61,353 nt of DNA from Allorhodopirellula solitaria (GCF_007859855.1 NZ_SJPK01000008.1:62311-123663); one strand, 5' to 3'. Counted from the first letter of the stretch, positions 19,701 to 28,929 are shown. Program-made: numbers and translations. Notes: generated by a model from the sequence alone, not told the origin.

Positions 19701-22326
19701 AGCCTCTTTCCGGTGACCGCGCTGCGAACCGCAGTCGCATGGAACGAATCTCTCCTGCGGTACCCTCAGTTTTCACCTCCACGGTTTGCCAGAGAGATGC
19801 AGGCTCCTGCGAGCCGGGCGAACTGAGTCTCCGCTGAGACGGTGACCGCCACGTTGGAGTCGCCTTGGGCCCCGCGTGCAAAAGAGTCCGCAGGGATGCC
19901 GAAAGATACACGTCTGGTTTCTCAAGGGTAACTTCTGGCGTTGCATCGATTGGACCACCGAATACGATCGCGTCACCTGGCAGCGGTGCGAAAAAGCGTC
20001 GTTGAGTTGCAGAGAGATCCGGGAATGCGATCCGCGAGGGCTCAATGGACGCCTTGGCTGACCATGTCATTCCAGCGGGCGGCACAATCGTCGCCAGTAG
20101 CTGACCTGGACAATCGACAGCCCGCATCAGCCACAGCGGCTCGGTCTGTTGAAGCCATTGATCGCTGAGCGCGGCTGCCCGGTTTCCACGCGGTGAATCC
20201 TGCGCGGTCGGATCCGGTTGTTCCGCCGTCGCTCGGACTGTCTCCTCCACCTCCTCATCGGTTTTGGGTGCCTCCGCCAGGGATTGCTCATCATTGGGAG
20301 TTCCTGTGGTCCCAGCAGCGGGCATCCGATTGGCAATGTTCGACCTCCTTGACCGGCCACTGACGTAGACGACCACCCGGTTATCAATCACCTCATCGTT
20401 TCCAGGCCAGATGGTCAATCGCCTTCCGGTACCGGTACCGGTGCCGGTCCCCACCGGCACACTTCGCCGTCCCTCCCCGACCCCGATCAATTCAAATTGG
20501 AAACCATCCTGCAACTCAAGTGTCACCGGGCTAATCGCTCCGCGAGGCATCTCCACACTGATCTTGCCACGGGCCTGAATCGAGCTTTCATCCATCTCGA
20601 ATCGCATTTGATGGTCAGCAAAGACGAGTGAATCGTTGGCAACAAGCGACACTGACCAGGGCGCATCGGCCTGGGGGGCCGGTCCCGTCGCCATCCAAGT
20701 TGTTATCGACACATCATTGGTTAGATCCTGCTCTTCGCTGCCGTCTGCCGCGAGACTCGACAGTCGCACGGGCCGCGAGGCTTCGGTCGGCAGCCGCCGC
20801 ACGCTCCACCCCCGCGGCAATCGCACTTCGCTGAGCATGCTCCAATGCGGAATGTCCAGTTGCATGTGCCACGCTTGAGGCGGAACCACGAAGTGATCTG
20901 GAGGCAGCAGAGGGCGGGGTAACGAAACGCGATCGCCCTGACGACGGGAAACACCTTCGACCACCCACGTGGTCGTGGTGGTGCCGACTGCGTCCGCAGC
21001 TGCGTCGTCGGTCGATCCATTTCCTGGATGAAAATCCCCCCACCGAGCAATGTTACCATGCCAAACGAACGGGACCGATAGACTGTCACACTGAACCGCC
21101 GTGACCTCGCCGTCCGCCCACGCCAGCTCGGTAAGGTCGTGGGAGCTGCTCGAGTCAAACGTAATCCGGTAGGTCCACCGCAATTGATCGCCCATCCACC
21201 GTGCTTGGAGGTGACATCCCCTGACCACGCTCATCCAGGGCGAAACGGAGCCGGAACCATCCGTCGCTCGCTGACGAATCACGAGAGGTTGCCCCGGCGT
21301 GGGTTCGATCGAATACCAAATGAGTGAATCGTGGTCAGCGGAATACCTCGCCTGCGATCGCTCCAGGGAATCGGGGTGGAGGCCGAGCTCCTCCCACGGG
21401 GGTGCCTCGGTCAGCCTCGTCGCCGCACCGCCCTCGACAATCAATGAGGTCCCCTTGGCGACACTGAGGTAAAACTGAGTGACGGTGGCATCGGGCAACT
21501 GCAGCGTCCATTGCCGTCCATCGATGGTGCGTTGACAACGAACCGACCATTCAAAGTCGATCGCTGCCTCCGGCGGTCCCCAAGCAAAACTATTCCCTTC
21601 GGGATCGCTCACAATCCTCGCCTGGGACAGTCGATCCGCTCTGGTCGTCGCGGCCGTGGAAGAAGGGGCGAGGTCGAGGTTCATCGCCCCCAACCGATAA
21701 CGCTGCCATGCGGGATGCGTTTCATCCTCCTCGCTCACGGCATTCCTCTGCGTCGCCTTAGGAAGCACCAATCGGCTGGCGTCGCTGACCAGATGATCGG
21801 AGTGGGTGTGGGCCACCACTGTCAACCGCGGAATCGGCACCTCGCTCGGCGGTTGCAAATGATGAGAGCTGTCTCGCAGAGCTTTGACGAGATCATCGAT
21901 CGAGATTGGACGGAAACTCTCCGGGATCAAATCAGCCAACTGTGATCCGTACAGACCGATCCAACGGGGCGTGTACCCTCGCCACTGAGGCACCGCGAGC
22001 GGACTCGGCGGACGTGAGAGCTTGGCCGAGCGGGATCCGGCCGCCTCGGTCGGCTTGGCGGGTGCGGAAGAATCCGCCTCATCGGTACTCGCCTCTTGCG
22101 ATTCCTCCCGTGATCCCTCGCCTGTCTTGGCAGCTTCCTCCTCCAGTTCATCGTCGGGTTCCACACTGGTCGCGCTTGCCTCACCGACATCACCCGCCCC
22201 GGTGTCGCCCGCCCCGGGCACCGCATTGGGAGCGGTGGCCTGGCCGTCAGCGGCGAGGGGTGACGCGAGGAACAGAAGGCAAGCCACGATCAACCATGGA
22301 CAGGCCCATGCGGAGTACCGGATCAC
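13795..22326 (-). CDS. Giant exported membrane protein, 2843 aa, unknown function
   Basis: The protein starts at GTG (22324-22326) with a clear signal peptide (hydrophobic core LIVACLLFLASPLAA, cleavage near ADG). Then comes an acidic Ser/Glu/Ala-rich linker and long beta-rich regions without recognised domains. Membrane helices cluster near residues 1225-1305 and 1340-1355, then a second large beta-rich region, and helices near 2742-2765 and 2785-2825 before the C-terminus. This looks like two similar halves, each a big exported part followed by membrane helices. The second half follows a helix ending FAGSAATTNRLAGQ that resembles an internal signal sequence. It is translationally linked to its neighbours by 4-base overlaps on both sides. 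It is probably in the envelope; no activity is suggested by the sequence. Confidence 0.85.
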   Translation of the reverse strand: MIRYSAWACPWLIVACLLFLASPLAADGQATAPNAVPGAGDTGAGDVGEASATSVEPDDELEEEAAKTGEGSREESQEASTDEADSSAPAKPTEAAGSRSAKLSRPPSPLAVPQWRGYTPRWIGLYGSQLADLIPESFRPISIDDLVKALRDSSHHLQPPSEVPIPRLTVVAHTHSDHLVSDASRLVLPKATQRNAVSEEDETHPAWQRYRLGAMNLDLAPSSTAATTRADRLSQARIVSDPEGNSFAWGPPEAAIDFEWSVRCQRTIDGRQWTLQLPDATVTQFYLSVAKGTSLIVEGGAATRLTEAPPWEELGLHPDSLERSQARYSADHDSLIWYSIEPTPGQPLVIRQRATDGSGSVSPWMSVVRGCHLQARWMGDQLRWTYRITFDSSSSHDLTELAWADGEVTAVQCDSLSVPFVWHGNIARWGDFHPGNGSTDDAAADAVGTTTTTWVVEGVSRRQGDRVSLPRPLLPPDHFVVPPQAWHMQLDIPHWSMLSEVRLPRGWSVRRLPTEASRPVRLSSLAADGSEEQDLTNDVSITTWMATGPAPQADAPWSVSLVANDSLVFADHQMRFEMDESSIQARGKISVEMPRGAISPVTLELQDGFQFELIGVGEGRRSVPVGTGTGTGTGRRLTIWPGNDEVIDNRVVVYVSGRSRRSNIANRMPAAGTTGTPNDEQSLAEAPKTDEEVEETVRATAEQPDPTAQDSPRGNRAAALSDQWLQQTEPLWLMRAVDCPGQLLATIVPPAGMTWSAKASIEPSRIAFPDLSATQRRFFAPLPGDAIVFGGPIDATPEVTLEKPDVYLSASLRTLLHAGPKATPTWRSPSQRRLSSPGSQEPASLWQTVEVKTEGTAGEIRSMRLRFAARSPERGSLSSERSTTGAPEDAPAESSPTGAATPPWQSLQWYVQLQPGQAETPLAQHAVTRHFVENSGDWEVQIALPPQFTNQSLLLGRRRLRAETGRKFAIGLPNVPDAASQSAEIWIDSSLQLHRHPETLKGVPMVDSSFHDRTGTDATASRDGGRDSSFTTTTRYRYSPNDQPWVEVRPRAHPTPLGLIVGEHLTAEASVSGTDTLRLTCLARSRTEMLLTFPPSLHLVDLRCDGVLITPRVIPGYGVVIPTPATVAAAKSPSADSLARTPGSSRSEPRRSDAEESESLQTSSAPRWVRIEANWVSETPLNRWYRWYQFPLIELDQLAVDRRNQLLASTGTRAFHLPGFARPWYPAASPLLLPTGLVTGIGWVAAFLLLALACLVGRRSLRVVVAGILLTAVAVALWPAAAMALLTFVALPLTLAAIQLTTAVWHRDDEGGRKDSEARAAQSLKDPSESRLSGVSPLVGWIVFALTFAGSAATTNRLAGQSVEATATSELSSAGRVVNDSEDDKSAPTIDVLVPLQGDGEILGNKIYIPESFYNDLFFRSDRLSWQNPMIDRVSYELHLKSPLENSRSILGAGDFFESNGFENRSLNQSQQPDSSTDDAIVSDEILSQSGAAKLQARLKLTLPPNIRRIRLPYRFDQIDNVMQVNTIGVPVTIRWGGERDGWAWVEIPMLGRDPEIMELTISLNCELQWQDPWVRVACDLPSLPAADLVVRANDAVENVMLLTPTTSWFVDWESQREDESSPPTDPLGSVRTIDEGGERQSTVMLLGSQRQLSLRFQIPSSARASVEELRVPAENAGDEGTRNLASRDVPRLPWQDASQWQQRFWIHSESGKTVIECELECLQTLPPEVVVAITTSAPAVLAIDAKGNRAEWRPTESQLARGPVDSCDVVGTQWTCLSRDTSSTASSQTVRFMSLTTPARPIRLAWTLATPQHGAWQIGMPKIAMEPGHRLDGGAPEQSPAAGSEAVSPEEDTVSSMSAAEPDERNATSFPAPWVAWTFADDVQPDWSTMSELEPLPVEQFYASWTGYLSTVDRAAVGRVGQWILRQRDAPQWEVSTRHDISVQNDTQHVRFSVQVNDPENVSRGRVVAAKVMSSTPSSTVGSSRYRVRLPQRAELLDWSYEAEGESPISPRTFLSKALSRATDGGDDDGLSTTTDGDPESDVPPADVALPPWTVSRIDGVTTLYLTSDQSSFQISVDAIVPHRGGSDPNELGLMTISKIASDTFQAASENAGPQADRQASEIRAAASRQQSHELQITRHVDTVVNWVHAVPSPRMDSGVSDAASLLADGEILVDRFQADGSVLDAFAAARFRTGKNDQPFDMDSRITLRWEEGRWTAQTDCLITSDYCPDYVDIALPTRWCESLRIEPHCVSSRQPTLDPAMQVLRLQLRRGPAGRSTGGSQSPPAGGDSQAEKSASDPAGGSSFEYTRAFRLVSRLAVSEVTRVSVPELRVMDADRHRIDVVVPTRLTNEQVRWRSNFAGPIEKPRWRIQPLPDTDSAASKKANEQASDAELSVYAVTSPRWSIDLETLPRTDRIARLLHADHCVLARPTDENLLLVSRFDVLPGDQPSLRLAVDSAVELQGVWAASRQADLRRVSSDSEDAESGAGDREVSLWEVSLPLSRLSQTVEVLVSVRRDSRDVLLPSLVGLSSDAARASVNWCQLPTTSTLSDRSIDQIIGGDRGHPSSVVVFHNDPQATALISSPLDPDKRIAWLASNVVKAIGATSDSLADRRDDEVAVWLKPWIARYQMLCQSAGRQIGDPDPPSREDTGPSESQTAGGIPPGDLLSWEEMDDFIVTQESRYFPDDSFISGDASATWSDYLAITKPPGYTDRWTFTWSKPRLPIQALAAQRLPVSEQTRQLVLRSGLFFIVASLLMIVALFPRRKPAQTADRNAKTPTTWRSVTLNPSLWLVVLSIIGLVLIPLPMALGLLAVALVLSASHTKHWIASQWNLSSRKNSQS

Positions 22327-25300
22327 CTGAACGCCTCCGACGAGTCCGAATCGGTAGGGGTATCTGCCTTGCGATACACTTCCCCGGATGTCGTCTGCTG
22401 GCTTCCATGGGATTCCTCCTCGTCTGTCTCCCCCTGATCCCTTTCAGGCTCATTTTCCAATACTCCTGCTGCAGGATTGGTACTCGGCATCAACGAAACG
22501 GATTGATCGGCATCCTTGATGGGAAGACTGGCATCGATCTCTCGCGTTTCCTGCTGGTCTTCCAGCGATTCCTGAAGCTGAGTCTTGGCGGGCTGCGCAC
22601 GGCCTGCAGGTTGGGTGGATACCACACGATTGCTACCACGGCGCGAGCTGCCTTCACGGCTGACACCACTCTCGCGCGAACTCGATCGAGGCGGCAGACC
22701 GCGTTGCCCACCGCGCGGTACCGCGAGTGCTGAAATCGCATAGAACACCGCCACGAGTGTCAATGAAATGATCACGAGCTGAGCCGTCAGGACGATCCCA
22801 TCGGGTGCAATCACCAACAATCCAGCCAACCCTATTGCCACCAGGAACGCGACCAGCGAATGATGCAGCCCAGGAAACCACTGTACCGCAGCAGCGAGCA
22901 ATAACACCAAACCGCCCACCGCGAGCCAGAGAACGGTACGCGAAACCGTGATCGCCGCGAAGGACAGCACGTTGCCTGCATAGAACAGATATCGATTGCC
23001 GGGTACCGCGAAAGTGGCATTGGAGAGCGACTCACGCAGCGCGGCCTGCAACAACTGCTCGGAGATCCGGTCCGGCGTACCAACGTCCCTGCGGCTGCTT
23101 TGCAACTCGCCGTCAGCAGACGGGCGGTCTGTCGAACTTGCCGTCGCCACCTCCGAGGAGACGCTGGCGGCTTCGGATCGAGACTCGAGCGATGTGTCTT
23201 CGCCGAATTGCCAATCCAAATCCAGTGCCCAGCGGATCAGGGCTGTATCGTTCGCGGTCGGCACCCGCGACAAATTCAGACCGTCACGCTGCCACCGCAT
23301 CGCGCGTCCCGATTGAGCCGATGCCCAAAACAAGTGCGAATCCGTGGGCACGACCAATTGCCAGTACTGCAACCCCGATCCAACCGGCAAGCGAATCATC
23401 GGCTCGGTACGCGACCACCACGGGTTGTTAGGTTCTTCCACCCACATCCGCACATCGAGTAGATGGGTTGAGTGCGGGGTATCGGGCAGGTCAATTCTCA
23501 AACCGGTGGCGTCACGGGTGCTCGCCGTAGGGCGCCCGTCCAGCATCACCTCGACCCGGATCGTCCGCAGGCTCGCGGGCAGGCCCAAGCGAACCCGGCG
23601 GCCCCCGCGGACCGATGCCAGCAAATGCTCATGCCGGAACTGTTTGCCAACCAAACTACGCAGATATGCACGGGGAATTTCTGTCAGCTTCTCCTCGCCG
23701 AGCCGGCTGCGGAGCACAATCGGAATCGGAAAATCCGGGACGACCTGGAATGTCCATTCATTCAAGCCGGAGCTCTCGTCCAGCGAATCTCCGCCCAGTG
23801 AGGGGATGGGTGAGAGTTGGAAACTGCCAGCTTCACCGTATTCTCCCATCGAACCATCCAGGTCGGGGAGAACTCGCCAAAACAATCCCGCCGAATCCAC
23901 CACGCCCAACGGCATTTTCAATCGTAGCGGCGACGGCATCGCCAACCGATCGGCGACCGGAGAGGGCAGGGCGAGCACGCCGCTGATCTCACCTCGGTCG
24001 ACGCTGAGCGAGCCGCTCGCGGCAGATCGATGAGGTGAACCGGGAGGCAAAATCGCTTGCTCAAAAACGAGCTCTACCTGCTGCGTCCCGGCGTCCAAGT
24101 AGGGTGAAACAATCTCGTAAACATTCCGATTCGCAAACTCCGACCCCGTCGATGACTCGGCCAAGGGCCCCCGGACGATCGCAGGGCTCCCGTCAACTAA
24201 CGCCGTCCATTGCTGCGGCGGAGCCAGCCGGCTCGCTGCGGAATCTGTTGCCGCGTTCTCGTCTGCACCGGAGGATCGTGTGAGCTGAGCAGAATCACCG
24301 GAGGGCGCAGAATCACCGGACGACACCGGTTCTGCAGGTGATTGCGACGGCGCCGCAGCATCCAACCTCCCGTTGATGCCTGCATCACGTGCTCCTAAGC
24401 CCGGGATGACAAATTTCAATCGGCCTTCGAGGTCCAGTGGACTGGTAATCGTCCACTGCGATCGAATCACCCAGTGGTCGCTCGACTGAGTTGCTGATAC
24501 CTCACCACCCCACTCCAGCTCCAGTGGCCGGGTGGCGAAGTCGCCATTGAGAACCCAAGGTGACTCGGGGATAAGAAATCGGAACCGGGAACTATTCTGT
24601 CCCGCGATCCGCTGCAGCGCCGGGCTCCGCCCGAGATCGACTAACCACGCTTCCTGGCGGTCGTCAGCGAGTGTCAATCGCACGTCGCGCACGACGCTCG
24701 CAGAATCGGTTGAAACCAGCTGCGGCAATGTCAATGATTCCAACGGCTCCGTCGCCGTGGTCGCCATCGTTTCAGCCGTGATCAGATAGCTCGAAGGCCA
24801 TTTGCCATCGGATGTGTCGACCTGCCATTCCGCATTGCCATCGGTTGTTGTGATATCGAGTTCTGTACCGGCAACGTCTGTTTCGATTCCGAGCAGTCTC
24901 CAATCTCCCAGCTCCAGACGCAGGCCCTTGGGATCAATTCCGATACCGCCAGCACGCACGTCGATCTCGACGCGGGCCGCACGACGCGTGACCGAGAGCT
25001 CCGCGTCGGCAGACAAACGGATCTGCTGTTGTTTGCGTGAGAGCCAAATTGGCAACTCAAAGCGAGTTTGGGTGAAGCGAAACGGGTACACCAAGTCGCC
25101 GTTGCTAGAATTGGTTTGCTCCGCAGCGACCGCATCGATGCCCATCCGCGGACGCCAGCGAAGACGATGATCGCTCGCCGTGCGAATCGTCACTTGCCCA
25201 CGGTGCCCAATCGCATCGGCCACCTGTGGGATTCGCAGTACCCACGGCTCTGCTGCGGTTGCATCCGGAGGAAACTGTCGCACCTGCAGTCTCAAGCGAA

Positions 25301-26795
25301 CCGATGAGGGGGCCTGCATCTGTTCCGGCCCCACCCACCGCACCACAATCCGCGTGGCTTCATCGCCATCCTGCTGTGTCGGTCCAGCCGCCGGCTCGGT
25401 AGCTTCGCTACGGGGCTCGTCTGGATGATCGGCGCGGGCGATGACGACCTCCCACCATGCCGCCTCGGTCGAGTTGCTCGAATCACGCGACTCACTGCCC
25501 GCCGATACAATTTCCGGTGGAGAAACGAGTACCGCCGATGCGGGCAATCGGATCTCGCATCCGTTCAATGACCCACGCAAATTCTTAGTGACCAACCGCA
25601 CGTCCATCGTGGGCGGTTCGGTCGGTGACTCCCACTGCAACTGGGTTTCCGACTCGACTTCGATCAAGGATCCGGTATCTCCCGCGTTCTCAGTGGCACC
25701 CGTGACGCGCAGTGCGATCATTCCACCGTCACACTCCACCGCATAGCGGTCCGATCCCTCGAGTCGCCGGGCGACTTCGCGTCCCGAACCCACAACATCG
25801 AGCAAGGCCGCATCGCCGTCATCGTCCGCGCCGTCGAGCTGCATCTGAATCAGCGTTGAAACGGACGGCAAACTCAATGGCAACCACGAGTGTCCAGGCG
25901 GCGTCGACCACACCCGAGCCGATAGTTCAAAACGGACCGTGACCACCATCGAACTGCGTGGCGAAAGAAACTTCTGCAATAAAGACTCCACCGGTAACAC
26001 CAATTGGTAACCGGCATCGCGACGCATCAACGCCTCGCTATGTGTCCCCATCGCTTGGCGGAGCACGTTGGGAAACGTCGACGGCAGCGATGCAAAGTCG
26101 GCCGAATCGCTCCCCATCTCACCTGACTCGCTCGCCAGCGTTGAAGCGCCTGCTGCAGAAATCGCACTGATTCGACCCGATGGCTGCGGCGGGACCAAAC
26201 GCAGATAGGCCCCTGGCACGGACTCCCCCAGGATCGCTGCGTCGCCGTCGGCTGAGCCGGTCTCTCCGGAAATCGTATTTCCCGCGCCACCATCGGTCCG
26301 ATCGACCGCAGCGGTCTCAGGGAATGCATCCTCGCGATCAACGTTCAGGCCGGGCGAGAAACGAACGTCAGCGGCCCTCAACAGATGGGCGCCGGCCATA
26401 CCAACATCGATCACCACCGATCGCCCCACCGTCTCCCGGACGGCCGCGCCATCGAGTCGCACCGCCAGTTCCGCGTTCCACTGGGCCCGTTCCCGCCCCA
26501 TCGTGCCCGCGATCGACAACCTCTCGAGCGTTGCTACCTGGTCGCCAGAACGCCCTCCGCGATCGAGCCGCCTCAGCCGATCGATCTCTTCAAACGACAT
26601 CCGTGGCATTACCACCGGAGTGTCGGATTCGTCCTGGAACAGGAACGCGTCAGGGCGAATCCCCTCCAGCTGCTCGGGCCAGGGCTCGTTATCCTGCAAT
26701 AACCCCCGAGGTGGCAATGTCCCCGGCCCCTGACCATAACCAGCCTCTACTCCCCCGACCGTGCTCCACCACGCCAACAATAACACCCCAGCCAT
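22323..26795 (-). CDS. Large exported membrane protein, about 1490 aa, unknown function
   Basis: The probable start is ATG at 26795 (MAGVLLLAWWSTVGGVEAG), which gives a signal peptide. The frame stays open upstream to 27182, and a longer start with more basic residues, for example GTG near 26864, cannot be excluded. The mature part is beta-rich and polar. Helices cluster at about residues 1275-1353, followed by a 135-residue disordered, charged C-terminal tail, probably cytoplasmic. The layout (exported region, helix cluster near the C-terminus) is like each half of the 2843-aa protein encoded next, whose GTG overlaps this stop (GTGA). The two probably act together. No known domain is recognised. 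Confidence 0.8.
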   Translation of the reverse strand: MAGVLLLAWWSTVGGVEAGYGQGPGTLPPRGLLQDNEPWPEQLEGIRPDAFLFQDESDTPVVMPRMSFEEIDRLRRLDRGGRSGDQVATLERLSIAGTMGRERAQWNAELAVRLDGAAVRETVGRSVVIDVGMAGAHLLRAADVRFSPGLNVDREDAFPETAAVDRTDGGAGNTISGETGSADGDAAILGESVPGAYLRLVPPQPSGRISAISAAGASTLASESGEMGSDSADFASLPSTFPNVLRQAMGTHSEALMRRDAGYQLVLPVESLLQKFLSPRSSMVVTVRFELSARVWSTPPGHSWLPLSLPSVSTLIQMQLDGADDDGDAALLDVVGSGREVARRLEGSDRYAVECDGGMIALRVTGATENAGDTGSLIEVESETQLQWESPTEPPTMDVRLVTKNLRGSLNGCEIRLPASAVLVSPPEIVSAGSESRDSSNSTEAAWWEVVIARADHPDEPRSEATEPAAGPTQQDGDEATRIVVRWVGPEQMQAPSSVRLRLQVRQFPPDATAAEPWVLRIPQVADAIGHRGQVTIRTASDHRLRWRPRMGIDAVAAEQTNSSNGDLVYPFRFTQTRFELPIWLSRKQQQIRLSADAELSVTRRAARVEIDVRAGGIGIDPKGLRLELGDWRLLGIETDVAGTELDITTTDGNAEWQVDTSDGKWPSSYLITAETMATTATEPLESLTLPQLVSTDSASVVRDVRLTLADDRQEAWLVDLGRSPALQRIAGQNSSRFRFLIPESPWVLNGDFATRPLELEWGGEVSATQSSDHWVIRSQWTITSPLDLEGRLKFVIPGLGARDAGINGRLDAAAPSQSPAEPVSSGDSAPSGDSAQLTRSSGADENAATDSAASRLAPPQQWTALVDGSPAIVRGPLAESSTGSEFANRNVYEIVSPYLDAGTQQVELVFEQAILPPGSPHRSAASGSLSVDRGEISGVLALPSPVADRLAMPSPLRLKMPLGVVDSAGLFWRVLPDLDGSMGEYGEAGSFQLSPIPSLGGDSLDESSGLNEWTFQVVPDFPIPIVLRSRLGEEKLTEIPRAYLRSLVGKQFRHEHLLASVRGGRRVRLGLPASLRTIRVEVMLDGRPTASTRDATGLRIDLPDTPHSTHLLDVRMWVEEPNNPWWSRTEPMIRLPVGSGLQYWQLVVPTDSHLFWASAQSGRAMRWQRDGLNLSRVPTANDTALIRWALDLDWQFGEDTSLESRSEAASVSSEVATASSTDRPSADGELQSSRRDVGTPDRISEQLLQAALRESLSNATFAVPGNRYLFYAGNVLSFAAITVSRTVLWLAVGGLVLLLAAAVQWFPGLHHSLVAFLVAIGLAGLLVIAPDGIVLTAQLVIISLTLVAVFYAISALAVPRGGQRGLPPRSSSRESGVSREGSSRRGSNRVVSTQPAGRAQPAKTQLQESLEDQQETREIDASLPIKDADQSVSLMPSTNPAAGVLENEPERDQGETDEEESHGSQQTTSGEVYRKADTPTDSDSSEAFR

Positions 26796-27395
26796 CAGCC
26801 TAGCTGCTCGGCATGCCCTCTCAGCGCACGTCGATCCACTCGATAAATCGATACAGCGATTGACCGTGTGCGCCGAGAGCAACAGTCGTCGGAAAAGAGT
26901 GAGTACAGGAGACAAGCGAATCACTGCGAAGCCAGTGAGGGCAATGAAATGCACACCCACCCGTGGGGCATTCCGTGTGCAATGGAAAAGGACATGAGGG
27001 GAGGGGTGAGTTCGGAGAAGACGCCTCTGCACAGCAGCCCCATCGGGCGACCAGAGGAGATATCGAAAGGCCCCTCCCAGTCTACGCAAATTAGTTGACC
27101 GGCAAAGCCAATTCTGTCGAATTGTTGTTTCAAGGTTTGTTCGCCCCCTCGAAATGATCGGGATAATCAGATCGAGCAGCACATTCGAACACCCTTGGGA
27201 CGTTCGCCCAAGCAGACGGGTTCTGGGTCGATCCGATGTTTTTCGTCCTGGATTCCCGCTTTATGGTAGGATATTGGCAAAGTCCTCCACTAATTACGGT
27301 GTTGGGTGAATTCACTTCTGTCTATAATCCAATGCAATAGGAAAGCCGTCGGCCGTTCGCCGGATTTCTCAAGCCCTCCCCTGTTTGAAAGCATC
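26796..27395. other. Divergent intergenic region, 600 bp
   Basis: The region lies between the minus-strand giant-protein operon and the plus-strand oxidoreductase. The minus frame of the giant gene continues through most of it, but the residues there do not resemble a protein family. Both promoters should be here. I see no site strong enough to name. Confidence 0.45.
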
Positions 27396-28769
27396 ATGCA
27401 AAACTCAACGCAGCCCACCCCTCCATCCTCGGCTACCACCCCCTCGACAGGGAGCGACTCATCAGCGACGCGCCGAGGGTTCCTACAGAACTCATCACTT
27501 TTGGCGGGAACCACCCTCGGCGCCGGTGCTGGCCTGAGCGCTATGGCGATCCCCACCGCTCACGCCGCGGGTGATGATGTCATCCGCGTTGTGCTCATCG
27601 GCTGCGGTGGACGCGGTACCGGAGCTGCCGACCAGATCATGAATACCAAGGGCAACGTTAAACTCGTCGCCGTTCACGATGCTTTCGAGAGCAAAGCCCG
27701 CAACACCATCAAGCGACTCTCGTCACGGCATGGTGACAAAGTCGATGTCCCCGAAGACCAGATCTTCAGCGATCTCGATGGCTACAAGCAAGCCATCGAT
27801 GTGGACTGCGACCTCGTTGTGATCGCGACGCCACCCGGGTTCAAACCCCAACAATTCGAATATGCGGTCAACAAAGGCCGACACGTTTTCATGGAAAAAC
27901 CCGTCGCCGTCGACGCACCCGGCGTTCGCCGCGTGCTCAAGAGCGTCGAAGAGTCCAAGAAGAAGAACCTGATGGTGGGCATCGGTTTGCAACGTCGGCA
28001 CGAACCCGTCTACAAAGAGACGATCAGCCGCATCCACGACGGCGCCATCGGAGACGTGATCTCACAACAGGTCTACTGGAACGGCAACGGCATCTGGTAC
28101 CGAAACAAAAAAGACGACCAGAACGAAATGGAGTTCCAGACCAATAACTGGTACCACTTCAACTGGGTTTCTGGCGATCAGATCTGCGAACAACACATCC
28201 ACAACCTCGACGTGGGCTGTTGGGTCAAGGGCGCCTACCCAGTCAAGTGCAACGGAATGGGCGGTCACCAACAACGTGAAAACGGCGACGGCTCGAAGTC
28301 CCAAATCTTTGACCACACCTTCTGCGAGTATACCTTCGCAGACGGAACCAAGATGTTCTCGCAGGGCCGGCACCTCGCCGGTGGATGGAGCCACGTTGGC
28401 GAATTCGCTCAAGGTACCAAGGGAACTGCTGTCCCCGGCGGTGAGATTCTTGGCCCGAACGCCTGGAAGTTCTCGGGCAAACGCGTCAATGGTCACCAAC
28501 AGGAACAGCACGATATCATCGAAGCACTGATGCGTGGTGAAATCTACAACGAAGGCGAATACGGAGCCCATTCGACTTTCACAGCGATCCTCGGACGCGA
28601 AGCCTGCTACTCGGGCAAGGTCATCAAGTGGGACGAACTGCTTGAGAAAGGTCGCGACCTGGCACCCGGTATCGACGAGTACACCCTGCAGTCGACACCC
28701 CCCGTGGTCAAGGACGCCGACGGCAAGTACCCACTGCCCGTTCCCGGCAAGTACAAACCGTTCGCCTAA
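27396..28769 (+). CDS. Tat-exported Gfo/Idh/MocA-family oxidoreductase
   Basis: A 457-aa NAD(P)-dependent dehydrogenase family protein. A Tat signal is present (SSATRRGFLQNSSLLAGTTLGAGAGLSAM, twin Arg near residues 26-27), then a Rossmann motif VLIGCGGRGTG and the family signature EKPVAVDAPG near residue 167, and VGIGLQRRHEP. Members act on sugars or inositols; the substrate cannot be told from sequence. Export as a folded cofactor-loaded protein is common for this family in planctomycetes. The ATG at 27396 puts the twin Arg at a normal distance; an in-frame start at 27306 would bury the signal. A strong hairpin follows the stop. Confidence 0.9.
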   Translation: MQNSTQPTPPSSATTPSTGSDSSATRRGFLQNSSLLAGTTLGAGAGLSAMAIPTAHAAGDDVIRVVLIGCGGRGTGAADQIMNTKGNVKLVAVHDAFESKARNTIKRLSSRHGDKVDVPEDQIFSDLDGYKQAIDVDCDLVVIATPPGFKPQQFEYAVNKGRHVFMEKPVAVDAPGVRRVLKSVEESKKKNLMVGIGLQRRHEPVYKETISRIHDGAIGDVISQQVYWNGNGIWYRNKKDDQNEMEFQTNNWYHFNWVSGDQICEQHIHNLDVGCWVKGAYPVKCNGMGGHQQRENGDGSKSQIFDHTFCEYTFADGTKMFSQGRHLAGGWSHVGEFAQGTKGTAVPGGEILGPNAWKFSGKRVNGHQQEQHDIIEALMRGEIYNEGEYGAHSTFTAILGREACYSGKVIKWDELLEKGRDLAPGIDEYTLQSTPPVVKDADGKYPLPVPGKYKPFA

Positions 28770-28786
28770 CGAGTTGTCGATTGAGT

Positions 28787-28848
28787 GAGCCGAGACGCGT
28801 CAGCGGCCGGGTGGGTAATACCACCCGGGGCCTCACGGCCCTCGGCTC
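28787..28848 (+). terminator. Long compound hairpin after the oxidoreductase gene
   Basis: The outer arms GAGCCGAG (28787-28794) and CTCGGCTC (28841-28848) enclose an inner stem CCGGGTGG (28807-28814) / CCACCCGG (28821-28828). There is no T-run, so it may be a dispersed palindromic repeat that also ends transcription. Confidence 0.55.
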
Positions 28849-28891
28849 AGAATTGCCGCGACAGCGCCGATAAAATCGACTGCCCGTTCGC

Positions 28892-28929
28892 CTGACAGGT
28901 GACCAAATGTCTGACAGGCGACCAAGTCG
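28892..28929. repeat. Two tandem 19-bp direct repeats
   Basis: CTGACAGGTGACCAAATGT (28892-28910) is followed directly by CTGACAGGCGACCAAGTCG (28911-28929), 14 to 15 of 19 bases matching. The repeats lie about 85 bases ahead of the best start of the sugar-isomerase gene and could be protein-binding sites or a chance duplication. Confidence 0.5.
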
